Positions 55,312 to 64,000 of a stretch of DNA of 64,000 nucleotides are shown piece after piece. Position numbers and translations under genes: made by a program. The first letter of the stretch is position 1, and each line of letters opens with the position of its first letter. The notes below the pieces were generated by a model. It was not told the DNA's origin. It saw only the letters and a list, made by a program, of their open reading frames with translations, and did no database searches. Source of the stretch: Pardosa pseudoannulata (taxonomy: Eukaryota > Arthropoda > Arachnida > Araneae > Lycosidae); NCBI GenBank assembly GCA_032207245.1, contig CM063502.1:139070173-139134172 (forward strand). Reading direction: 5' to 3'.

Positions 55312-58300
55312 GTAAGATAAACATTTCTAATCCACTCCAAAGTTTGAAAGAGTAAATCTAGCTTCTATTTTAGGCTTTACCTAAAAGCGCTTCATGCGGT
55401 AGGACTCTCAAAAGATGATTTTTGCCGACAATGACCTTTACGATTCAGGTCACAATGGGCAAACATCTTGAAAAAAGTATTTTGATGTAAATATAGCCAA
55501 GAATTAATTATGAACACCTGTAGAAATTGTATAAAAATTAATTTTAGTACTTTTGTTCAACATATCAAAGATTAAAACCATATTTTTAACAAAAGTTATA
55601 AATTTCGCAATGAAATTAATAGCTAGTTTCTTAACCTCTGAAAGCTTATTTTAATTGATGAATTACTAGTGATATATTAAAGGAGTAGTTACTGAAGTAA
55701 AACTAAATGCAGATTAATATAAAATCTTATTCCCTCCTTCATTAACCAGACGATGGCAAAATATTTTTTCCGTGTCATTCTTAAAGGTTTGGGCCGAACG
55801 ATGGAGGATTGGTTAGGATGCTGGAGTTCGGTACCGGAGTTCATGGGTTCGAATCCCACATTGGCATGGATGTTCGTAACCTTTCAGAATCGGCTTTAAG
55901 CTGTAGGTCCCTGTCTCATTAGCCCTCGTGTTGTAAAATGTAGACTGTAGCACTCCAAACTAAACCAAACCTTAAGGGTTTGGTTTGGAGCATTACGGTC
56001 AACTCTGTACAGTAAGAGGACTAATTAGACCGGGGCTTACTTCTTAAGTCTTTGGTTATCCTCATATGAGAGAATAATTATATGATGTACATTAGATATA
56101 AAACTTTAAACTTCATAAAGTCTAACTAGAAATTATAATTAAATTTAAGACTCTACACTAAACTATATTCTGCTTAAAATATAATTCAGTGTGCATTACA
56201 TGTGATAAAGTGTATAAAGCATTGGATGAGTATATCGTATTCGATGTACAAGACCGGTAAAAAGTTAAAATCAATTCTAAACGACTATTTACATCCACAG
56301 CTGCAGTGATTTTCGAAGCCATGGACTCTGGTATTGCAAGGCAGTGATTATTTGACAATTGTTCATAATGAAAGTAATGGCTGATAGAAAGAAAAGCATT
56401 GTAGGTTCATAGTTTAATGTTTACACACATATATGCTTGATAGGTAATATTTATAAAATTGCTCAAAATCATGTAGGACTGCATCTTTTACTAGTATTTT
56501 AAAAACCACCAACTCATGATTTACTGTATTTATAAAAACCTTCAATCTGTATCTAATTTAAGTATTTTATTCAGAGAATTTTTTGTTCAAAGTTAACAGC
56601 CATATTCCTTTACAGAAAATGTAATTTTAAGCTAAAAGTTTGTTAAAATTATAAGTTTCTATTTAAGAATCTATAATATTTTATGTGAGTATATAAAACG
56701 TTAATGAATAGTTTTACTGCAGTTAACTCTTCAAGCATCGAAACATAAATAGTTCAAATATGCAATCATACACAAACAAAATTTAGAAGTTGATTGTTCC
56801 GACATCTAGATTTTCTAATATAAATATATCTTAAAATTTGACTGAGTTACAAAGTTTAATGTAGGTTTGTTACCAAAAATGTTATTGAAACAGCTAAAAA
56901 CACTCTTATCACTTTTTTCTATTTTTTAAGATTTAATTCTAAACATTAGCTTTAATAACTCCTAGAAAAGGATGCCGAGTGAATACTTTGAGAAAGAAAG
57001 AAACTTAAAAGGATGCATACTAAGAATTGCCTAAACGGTTGAAAACAAAAATGAAAAGAGCCGGAAAGCAAACACTATTTAAAAATAACTATGTCACGAG
57101 GCCTTAATGTCAATTAGATGCATGGGATGTTTTCTCTAAAGTATTGCATTTACCATATTTAATCTAGTAGTACAACACAGCACCTAAAATAAAATTGATG
57201 TTAAATCACTTAAATAAGATTCTAATTCCATAGTATACATGGATAATTAAAATTATTCTAACATAAACATTGAGTTTTATAATAGACACTTTTATTTTCA
57301 TTAGATCAACAAAATGTGCCCGTTTTTCCCAAAAGACCCAAAGTGAGTGTCGATGAATGTTCTCTTAGAAGTATGCAGGTGACAGCTCAAACTTATGCTT
57401 ATCTTCAAAGCCAGTTGATGTTGCTAAAGATGCTTCTTGGGCGCAATATTGTACGAACTAGTAAAACAAAATTAGATGGTGCGAATGTGTCTCTACGGGT
57501 AAGTGCAGTTTTGATGTTCTTGATACATTAATAGCCATGGGGATCATGGGTAACCGACAATGTAGACTTTAGAGCTGTTTTTCAGTGCTGCGATTTACAC
57601 TCTGTGTATTTAACTATATAAAACGACCAACTTTGCTCTTCTGCATATTTTTGCGTTATATTAAAGAAACATAATATATGCATATCTGTAAAAGAATAAG
57701 AGTAAGAAAAAAACTAGGTTCAAATGGGATTCTACTTATAAAAAATGCAATTTCTTTTATTTACTTTCAGAATAAGTCTGAAAACAAATCATTTTTCAAC
57801 CAATTTATGCAAAATTCTATGGTGAGCAACATGCTAAACTAAGTATCCCGTAGGTAATTATAAAAACACAAAATTTACTTTGCTAATAATCATTTAGATC
57901 GGGGGTCTCCAAGCTTTTTAGCCTGAGGACCACACTGACGTCTCCCCTTAGGGCTTAGCCCTCGTGTAGCAAAATAGTAGAACCGTAGCGCTCCAAACAA
58001 ACCAACCAACCAACCACCTTTTAAAGACGAGACCTATCTCATCCTTCCAATATATAGTAGTTTTAAAATGCACATTTACAACTAACTGAAGAAAATTCAC
58101 AGCTAAATAAATCTTATTAATATTTAATTTCATTATACGAATTACCTATATCTGTCACTTATTGTAAATTTTAAGGATAGGTCCCGTATCAAAAGAGTTA
58201 AACAGTTCAATTTGAATATATCTGTCCGTTATTCTTTCTGAATTGGTTTGCATGATTTACTTTGTAATTTTACGATGTATGCAAAGTAAAATTTCTTAGG

Positions 58301-61248
58301 GGGTGGGGGGCATAGTGCTAGTACTTACGTGAATTGGAAAGACTCCTGATTTAAACAGAGCTCCTTTATGTTTTCATCTATTAAATATTGAGACACCTAC
58401 TGTGTAGTATATATTCTGTAAATTAATCAGCACCAAACATTTCAATATGATGACTCTTTGAGAATTTAGGCTGTAAATAATACGAAATTTAACGTTTTAT
58501 CTCAGAAGTTATAAATACTTCAGACAAGTTTTTGTATTTAACTTCTCTTACTTTGAAAATTTGTAAATGTTTCTGTATTTCCTGGAGCCGAACGCTGGCC
58601 GATAGGTTAGGGCGCTGATCGTCGGTACCAGAGTTCGTGGGTTCGTATCCCACTACGGCATGGATGTTCGTAGCCGTTCGGAATCGGCTTTAAACAGTAG
58701 GTCCCGGTCTCATTAGCCCTCGTGTGCAAAACAGTAGACCGTAGCGCTCCAAACCAAACCAAACTGTATTTCCTGGTGTATTGTATAGCATAATCCAGTG
58801 CAACACCGCGAAACCAAAAGATCCATGAACGTTTTCAAGCTGATATTTATATGTAACCCCATAACATTCTAAATTTTAGCAAAACAAGTATATAACACAT
58901 TATAAAATCATTTTAAGCATGGAGCTAAAAACCTGTTATAGTTATAAGACATACACATGCACAATCTTTGGCATAATACTTTCATACTTATGTTCATTTA
59001 TTATTCCAAAAAATGCATAATACGAGAAAAAACATTTAGTCTATTTGATGTTTTTCACTTTATTTAGACGAAGTTACTTGTTTCTATTTACTCTTTAACC
59101 CAAACAAAGCGCATTGATTGTTTCGTGGTGCATAGGATTTAATAAACATAACGTATTTCTAGAGTACTAATAAATTTGCATGGATAAAGTAATTTCTTTG
59201 AAATACTTTATTCAAAATATAGTACCTTTTTATTATACAAACATTTTATATAGTTACTAAACAGTTTGTTGTTTTGAATACAAAATTCATTACAGTAAAA
59301 CTAGTAAAAAATGGGATTAACTAGTTCATAACTCTACACTGATAGAACACATTTGCATTCATAAACGTGTTATAATTATAACCGATTTCTCTCAAAATAC
59401 ATATGTTAAATATTATACTATATTTAAATACTATTATACATATACAATACTATGAATATATAATCTTATTGAAGATTTGAATTATGAATATTTTATTTAG
59501 TTTGTGAAAATTTAATGAAATAACTACTTTTTGCGAATTCCAATTTTGTTTCTGTCTAGTTTCAAGATTTGAAAGCAATGTGAATAACAAACCACTTAGC
59601 ACGTTCACGATCTAAAAAAAGGGAAAACCTTTTTTTATCACTGTATAGTCAAGAACCAGTACTAGACTTTTCCTTTGATAATTAGTCTTTGGATTTCTTT
59701 ACCCAATAATGCAATAAAAGTTATATTTAGTAGGAGAATGAACAGAAAATAAATGTGCCTTTTTAATTTAAGGTGAATTCTATTGCGAGGTATCACTTAA
59801 AAATTTAAGTACTCAGTTTTATTTTACAGCAAAACATTAATCTTTTTCATTATGTTGAACATTAATAAAAGGAGTAAATTCAGCTTCATAGGATCAGCTT
59901 TCTTAATAACTTTCTTTTTTTTTTATTGTTTAGTCAACGAAAAACAATTGCTGACTATGGTGCTATAGATACTGTTGTAATATACTTTGTTTTGTAAAAT
60001 AGTACCAAAAAGAGTTTGCAAGTTATGCATTGTACCAAAAATATAAGTTAAATTTTGGTTTTAAATCGTCCAGCTCATCTTGAGTCATTCTAGAAATGTG
60101 TAAAATAGTGGGGCATGTGTAAAATAGTGACATTTACCTTGGTTATACATAGAACCATTTTTATCAAAACCGGATAAAAATGCTCTTTATTGACAAATCA
60201 TAAGTACTAATATCGAAATTACCTTATCGAATTCGAAATTGTTAAGTGTGAAAAGAAAGTAATCAAAATTATTTTTCTGGCCGACAGCTGAATTGGTAAA
60301 AGTTCATTTTAGAACCGAAGTCAGTGGGTTTAAATGCAGTAAATTAGCATAAAGCTTTTAGAAATTAGAAAACCTGCTTTTAAAAAGGTAGATTTTCTAA
60401 CTAGCCGCTCCAAATTTTCCTCATTTCTAGTAGCCTAGTCTAAATCACTTTGTGAGTTACATCAATTTATTGAGAACCTAGAAATTTTAATCGAGTTAAA
60501 TAAGTGTGAACAGTAATTCTTAATAAAGAGTGTCGAGCCACACTCTACATTATACTTGATGTAAAAGAGAAATGGCTGTTCAGATTTGACATATAGGCTG
60601 TGGTTAAAATACCAAGTCAAGCTAAGTATGTAAAGCATTCTCGATTAAGAGAATGATTTTGATGAATTGTGTGTATTTTACAATACAGTGAATAGGAAAG
60701 CCTTAAAAATTTGGCAGTCAAGAAGATATAACTTTAGACAGATAAAGTTGACCTTATTTCTGATAAAGTGTAAAATTATTTTCTTCCTTGTAATTAAAAC
60801 TTAATTAAAACTCTTTAAATATATATTTTTCCTACTTGTTTAACTTATTTAATTGAATTAACCATGGAAATTTTTAATCAAATATTTCTGTAATTTTTTT
60901 TTTATTTAGGAACTAATGAAAATGGTTGACACATTCAACACAACTTTAACTGATATTTTGTATAAATTAAAAGAGGGCACTCAAGAGCTATCGGATCAAG
61001 TGAGCAGTGAAAGCTGGACACCATGGAAACTAATACAAAATATTCAAAGTGGTCGATTCTTGCAGTATGTTCAACAACCTAACCTCTTGTTTGAGAGCAT
61101 ACAAGAGAAAGATGAACTGAATAATACCATAACACCGAACACAAGTTCAACAGCGTTCTTTCAGAATCTTGGAAAAGCATTAGACAGAATAATATTTCCG
61201 ACAGATAATCAAAAGCAAAGTACAATAAGTGGGAATACCCACGATTAA
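55053..61248 (+). CDS. Spliced gene for an unrecognised secreted, N-glycosylated helical protein (280 aa, four coding exons)
   Basis: Join 55053-55311, 57305-57498, 57771-57821 and 60910-61248. Each junction has GT..AG ends, and the phases 1, 0 and 0 keep one open frame to the TAA at 61246-61248. Residues 1-20 look like a signal peptide: Lys at 4 and 6, core LLLLVAYGV, small residues before Glu21. The mature chain has only two cysteines (C47, C105), which could form one disulfide. It has eight N-X-S/T sequons (N25, N84, N147, N152, N156, N178, N239, N245). Stretches around 31-60, 103-132 and 169-200 look amphipathic and helical. No transmembrane segment follows the signal, so export is likely. 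I recognise no domain and assign no function. The alternative, a chance chain of exons, is unlikely given the matching phases, splice consensus and signal peptide. The upstream start is uncertain because an AG acceptor sits one base before the ATG. Confidence 0.8.
55793..55970 (+). repeat. SINE family 1, full-length, in intron 1
   Basis: GCCGAACGATGG head, B box GGTTCGAATCC, complete body and CCAAACTAAACCAAAC tail. Target duplication CTTAAAGGTTTGG (55780-55792) and CTTAAGGGTTTGG (55971-55983). Confidence 0.93.
55977..56042 (-). repeat. SINE family 1, minus-strand 3' fragment abutting the + copy
   Basis: GGTTTGGTTTGGAGC..ACGGTC and GACTAATTAGACCGGGGCTTAC complement the tail and body of the family. 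The target duplication of the + copy overlaps its first bases, so the + copy inserted into the end of this older one. Confidence 0.75.
57305..57498 (+). CDS. Coding exon 2 of the secreted-protein gene (residues 87-151)
   Basis: The acceptor is TTTTATTTTCATTAG, ending at 57304. The first two bases complete an Asp codon with the G carried from exon 1. The exon holds a short Pro/Lys-rich stretch, then Cys105 and a long Leu/Met-rich helical run (about 107-132), then the sequon at N147. The donor GTAAGT follows the Arg codon at 57496-57498, giving phase 0. The exon frame reads on only ten codons past the donor before a stop. Confidence 0.78.
57771..57821 (+). CDS. Coding exon 3, 51-nt symmetric small exon (residues 152-168)
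   Basis: The acceptor TTATTTACTTTCAG ends at 57770 and the donor GTGAGC begins at 57822. The 17 codons are in frame with both neighbours (phase 0-0) and contain two overlapping-range sequons, N152-K-S and N156-K-S, plus several Phe, Gln and Asn residues. Because the exon is symmetric it could be skipped without a frameshift. It is short enough that gene finders may miss it. Confidence is lower than for the other exons because a 51-nt open segment is weak evidence by itself. Confidence 0.65.
57900..57948 (+). repeat. Possible DNA-transposon end fragment
   Basis: CGGGGGTCTCCAAGCTTTTT and GAGGACCACAC resemble CAGGGGTCTCCAAACTTTTT-type ends that I associate with hAT-like elements. Only one end is present, and it is truncated by the following SINE tail. 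Confidence 0.3.
57951..58015 (+). repeat. SINE family 1, 3'-tail fragment in the last intron
   Basis: TTAGCCCTCGTGTAGCAAAA, AGTAGAACCGTAGCGCTCC and an expanded (AACC)n tail ending at 58015. Confidence 0.85.
58586..58763 (+). repeat. SINE family 1, full-length, in the last intron
   Basis: GCCGAACGCTGGCCGATAGG head, B-box GGTTCGTATCC, full body, CCAAACCAAACCAAA tail. Perfect 13-bp target duplication CTGTATTTCCTGG at 58573-58585 and 58764-58776, so probably a young insertion. Confidence 0.95.
60278..60420 (+). repeat. Old tRNA-SINE-like relic in the last intron
   Basis: GCCGACAGCTGAATTGGTA and GTGGGTTTAAATGCAG resemble degraded A- and B-box regions, with CCGCTCCAAA at the end. Weak. Confidence 0.35.
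60910..61248 (+). CDS. Last coding exon of the secreted-protein gene (residues 169-280 and stop)
   Basis: The acceptor has a long T-tract ending TTTTTATTTAG at 60909. The exon opens with Glu-Leu-Met and continues with a helical segment (169-200), a Trp-rich stretch (W204, W207), sequons N178, N239 and N245, then a polar tail. The frame closes with TAA at 61246-61248. It is the longest uninterrupted ATG-bearing reading frame in this part of the window that is not low complexity, and its base composition is less AT-rich than its surroundings. Confidence 0.78.
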   Translation, partial: ELMKMVDTFNTTLTDILYKLKEGTQELSDQVSSESWTPWKLIQNIQSGRFLQYVQQPNLLFESIQEKDELNNTITPNTSSTAFFQNLGKALDRIIFPTDNQKQSTISGNTHD

Positions 61249-61392
61249 ATTTAAATTTTTGCTTGAGTTTTTATCTTCATTTACAAGAAAACTACTGCAT
61301 AAGTGTATTTTTTTGTATTTTAGCACAAGGTACTGGATTTATCATGCTTGAGTTTCCTTCGGATATGTATTGGAAAATATTGTAAAGTAAAA

Positions 61393-61398
61393 AATAAA
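61393..61398 (+). terminator. Candidate polyadenylation signal AATAAA for the secreted-protein gene
   Basis: AATAAA lies about 145 nt after the stop codon. The hexamer is common by chance in such AT-rich DNA, so this is only the nearest plausible signal. Confidence 0.4.
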
Positions 61399-61867
61399 AA
61401 AGTTAGATTTTTATATATACCATAGTAATGGTATAGCAGTAACGTTTTCATTGCAAAAATATGTACAGTTTTGGTAGGTCTATGGGAACAAGGGGTCCTG
61501 AATCTGTTTAAAAACATTAACCTTTTAACTATTATTGTAAGAAGCTTAAATAATACTCCTACGTAAAGCACTTGACAATAAAATCTATAATAAAAGAATT
61601 TTTGCTTGAATTTTTCGTGAAATTTGACTTGTCTAATAATATTCATAAAAGTAATTCCAGTGCATTGCATATTAATCAATTTCCCTTGTCCCACTCTTTA
61701 AAACCCTGTATTTTGAAGATGTGTAACTTATGACGAATTCAGTATCAATGACGAAGTTCTGTGTATGGCAGTTACTAAAACACTAACCGTATGAGATGAA
61801 ACACCGACAAAAAGGAATAAAGTTTAGTACACTTTTTCTCCCATTGTCTCATGTTTTGAAGCATGTA

Positions 61868-62035
61868 ATAGTGGGTAGGGCTCAGCTCTTCGGTATCGGA
61901 GTTCGAGTTTTCGAATTCCGTTGTTGGCATGGATGTTCGTAGCTTTTAGGAATTGGCTTTAAGCAGTAGGTCCCTACCTCATTAGACCCCGTGTTGCAAA
62001 ACAGTAGAGCGTAGTCCTCTAAACCAATCCAATCC
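61868..62035 (+). repeat. SINE family 1, 5'-truncated copy downstream of the gene
   Basis: Starts at GTGGGTAGGGCTCAG (after the A box), then CTTCGGTATCGGAGTTCG, GGCATGGATGTTCGTAGC, TTTAAGCAGTAGGTCCC, TGTTGCAAAACAGTAGAGCG, and a CCAATCCAATCC tail. Confidence 0.9.
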
Positions 62036-63600
62036 TTTTTAGTTTATACAAAATACTGCCCCACTTTAGCTTTAAACATTTTACAAGAAATTATTACAAT
62101 TCAAAAGGCAAAAGTGGAATTTCAAAAGAAATTTTTTTAATCATTCTTCTTCGAAATCTAAGAAGTCACTTGCAATGTATCCAAAACTGGTTTAAGTTCG
62201 TAAATATTTTTAACCGAACTCTGCATAGTAAACAAAATATGGCTTTAATGCCTAGCGTCTCATTTTAGATGCAGCTTAAAATATTTTGTAGAGTTTTTAT
62301 ATTTTCTTAGATTTAGTTTTCCTTTTAAGAGTTGGTAGAGGACAATCTTATAAACAATCTACGAAATTGGCAAGTAATTTCTATTAATTATAAATTTTCC
62401 ATTTCGATCGATACTTTAAATTTTTAAATGGAGCACATAAATTTTCTTTTTCGGCAAGTATACAGACTGAAATCATGACAAATTGCTTCATCTATAATAA
62501 AACTACATTTTACAATACTTATATTTTACATGTAATACAAAATAAATTTTTTTCACGAAGTGGTTTTTTTTTTCATAAATGGCATCCTATGATATTTGAA
62601 ACGCGATAGCTGATCACTAACGTGACGTGTTGCAGTATTCAAAGTAGTTTAAATGTCATATTTTTTTCGGTTCAGTCCATAATAACTTTGGTTTAAGATA
62701 TGCATCGATATGTAAGCGGCAGAAATGACTCTGGTATTAAAGGATTAAAAATCAAAGTGTTTCCCTACCTTTTATCTTCTATAAAGGATTTGCCTTTATT
62801 TTCTATTGATTTGTATATCAAGCCTGTTGCCAGTTTCATTCCAATTTATTCTCTAGATAGGAGTAATTGAGTATTGTATCTTTTTGAGAACTAACTTGAT
62901 TCGGGTATTGGACAGGTTCATCATTTTGCTATTTTACATTATATATTTTTGCTTTATTTAACGCTTGAACCAAGGAATATTTTTCTTAGTTAATCAAGAT
63001 ATTTAGATTTAATGTTATACCAATATTTTTCATATATTTATCAAAGATGTTCAAAAAAATAATTTAATTCCCATATGCAATAATTTTCACTAAAAAAAAC
63101 ACAAAACTTTAAAAACCTTTTTAAAGACCTTCTCTGACACCAAAAATGTGTTAAAAAATATATGTGTAAAAGGAACAAAATTCATTCAACATAGGGTTAA
63201 AGTAGCCAATTAAAAACTGGTTTTATTAAAAATGCTTTATGTATCTCCTTTTTCCCCCCCATAGCGCAATTTTTATTACATCCTTGTATAAAGGGAAGGA
63301 AAGTATTAAAAAAGGGGAAAATATATTTAGCTTTCATATTCAAGCTATTTATATTAGCATTTATATAGAAATGAAATTGGGTATCAATTTTTACTTACGG
63401 TATACAAGAGTTAACTTTATGGTCAATTATTTATATAAAATAAACATTAAAATGTATTATATAAAAATATTTATATTTGAAAGTATACAATATTTAGCCT
63501 TTTTTTTGTAATAGAGAGATATAAAACCCTCTGTTATTTGACCAAAATAATTAAAGTTTTAAAAACTCAAACCGAGTTTTGAGACAAACGCATTAGTAGG
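62036..63600. other. AT-rich noncoding DNA
   Basis: Nothing recognised. The 90-codon frame at 63239-63511 starts at a non-ATG codon and is AT-codon biased. Confidence 0.5.
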
Positions 63601-63604
63601 TTAT

Positions 63605-63935
63605 GTTCAAAAATTTCAGGTAGATTGACATAAAGTAATTAGCAGGAAGCATTTTAAAAATAATTAATAAGCTTGATTAAACATCAGACTGGGAAATGTA
63701 ATAAGTTTTAAAAAAAGGATTTACGAGAAAAAAACGCAGGTTTTTCAAGTAAAATAAACATTTAGTTTGACATTAATAGACAATATTCAAAAGTTTCAGA
63801 TAGATTGACTTAAAATGAAGCGCCTGGAATTTTGTGAAATCCTTAACTTTTCTAAAACATCGGACTAAAAAATGATATTTAAAATAAGGATGTACTACCA
63901 AGTTTAAAGTAAATTAAACATTCAAATGGAAAAAT
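63605..63935 (+). repeat. Diverged tandem duplication, ~180-bp unit
   Basis: TTCAAAAATTTCAGGTAGATTGAC (63606) and TTCAAAAGTTTCAGATAGATTGAC (63786) head two units that both contain AACATC(A/G)GACT and end with AGTAAA(A/T)TAAACATT. Confidence 0.8.
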
Positions 63936-64000
63936 TTAATTGTAAATCGTATGTCTAGCATCACTTTCATTACAAATATTACACCATATTTTTGGTTGAA

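Overview
This window is strongly A+T-rich eukaryotic DNA, almost certainly from an arthropod and most plausibly a spider or other chelicerate. Four things point that way: long noncoding stretches, many (TA)n microsatellites, one small secreted-protein gene split by introns with textbook GT..AG sites, and a dense population of short transposon copies. Chief among the transposons is a roughly 178-bp tRNA-derived SINE with A and B boxes and a CCAAA-type 3' tail. The taxonomic call is inference, because no marker gene is present. There are no rRNA genes, no convincing functional tRNA genes, no operons and no prokaryotic features.

The only convincing protein-coding gene lies at 55.05-61.25 kb on the + strand. 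Four coding exons with mutually consistent phases (1, 0, 0) encode a 280-residue secreted, probably N-glycosylated, mostly helical protein that I do not recognise. Its first coding exon is preceded by an apparent splice acceptor, so a 5'-UTR exon probably lies further upstream. Its third exon is only 51 nt and symmetric. Its introns carry several SINE copies.

Layout. 0-5 kb: AT-rich DNA with old SINE pieces and a four-unit ~135-bp minisatellite that grew out of a SINE. 5.09-6.23 kb: a non-autonomous Helitron inserted in a (TA)n tract. 8.2 and 10.2 kb: long (TA)n arrays. 11.4-16.6 kb: old local direct, inverted and tandem duplications, with a SINE inserted in a CT tract. 18-23.3 kb: further SINE-like copies, (TA)n arrays and a terminal-inverted-repeat element. 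25.4-28.7 kb: a diverged triplication with a 1.3-1.5 kb period. 28.8-30.1 kb: a decayed, internally deleted Ty3/Gypsy element between LTR-like repeats. 33.5, 44.0 and 52.1 kb: three copies of a piggyBac-like MITE flanked by TTAA. 37.8-38.5 kb: a duplication in which one copy holds a SINE and the other preserves the empty site. 48.4-48.8 kb: two perfect long palindromes. 50.6-51.5 kb: a second piggyBac-like MITE whose core is a ~560-bp (TA)n tract. 63.6-63.9 kb: a small tandem duplication.

No multi-gene system is visible. The points of interest are the orphan secreted gene and the transposon biology: TTAA MITEs that carry microsatellites, the SINE empty/filled pair, and the perfect palindromes. 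All coordinates, alignments and repeat boundaries were read by eye. Boundaries of diverged repeats are approximate.
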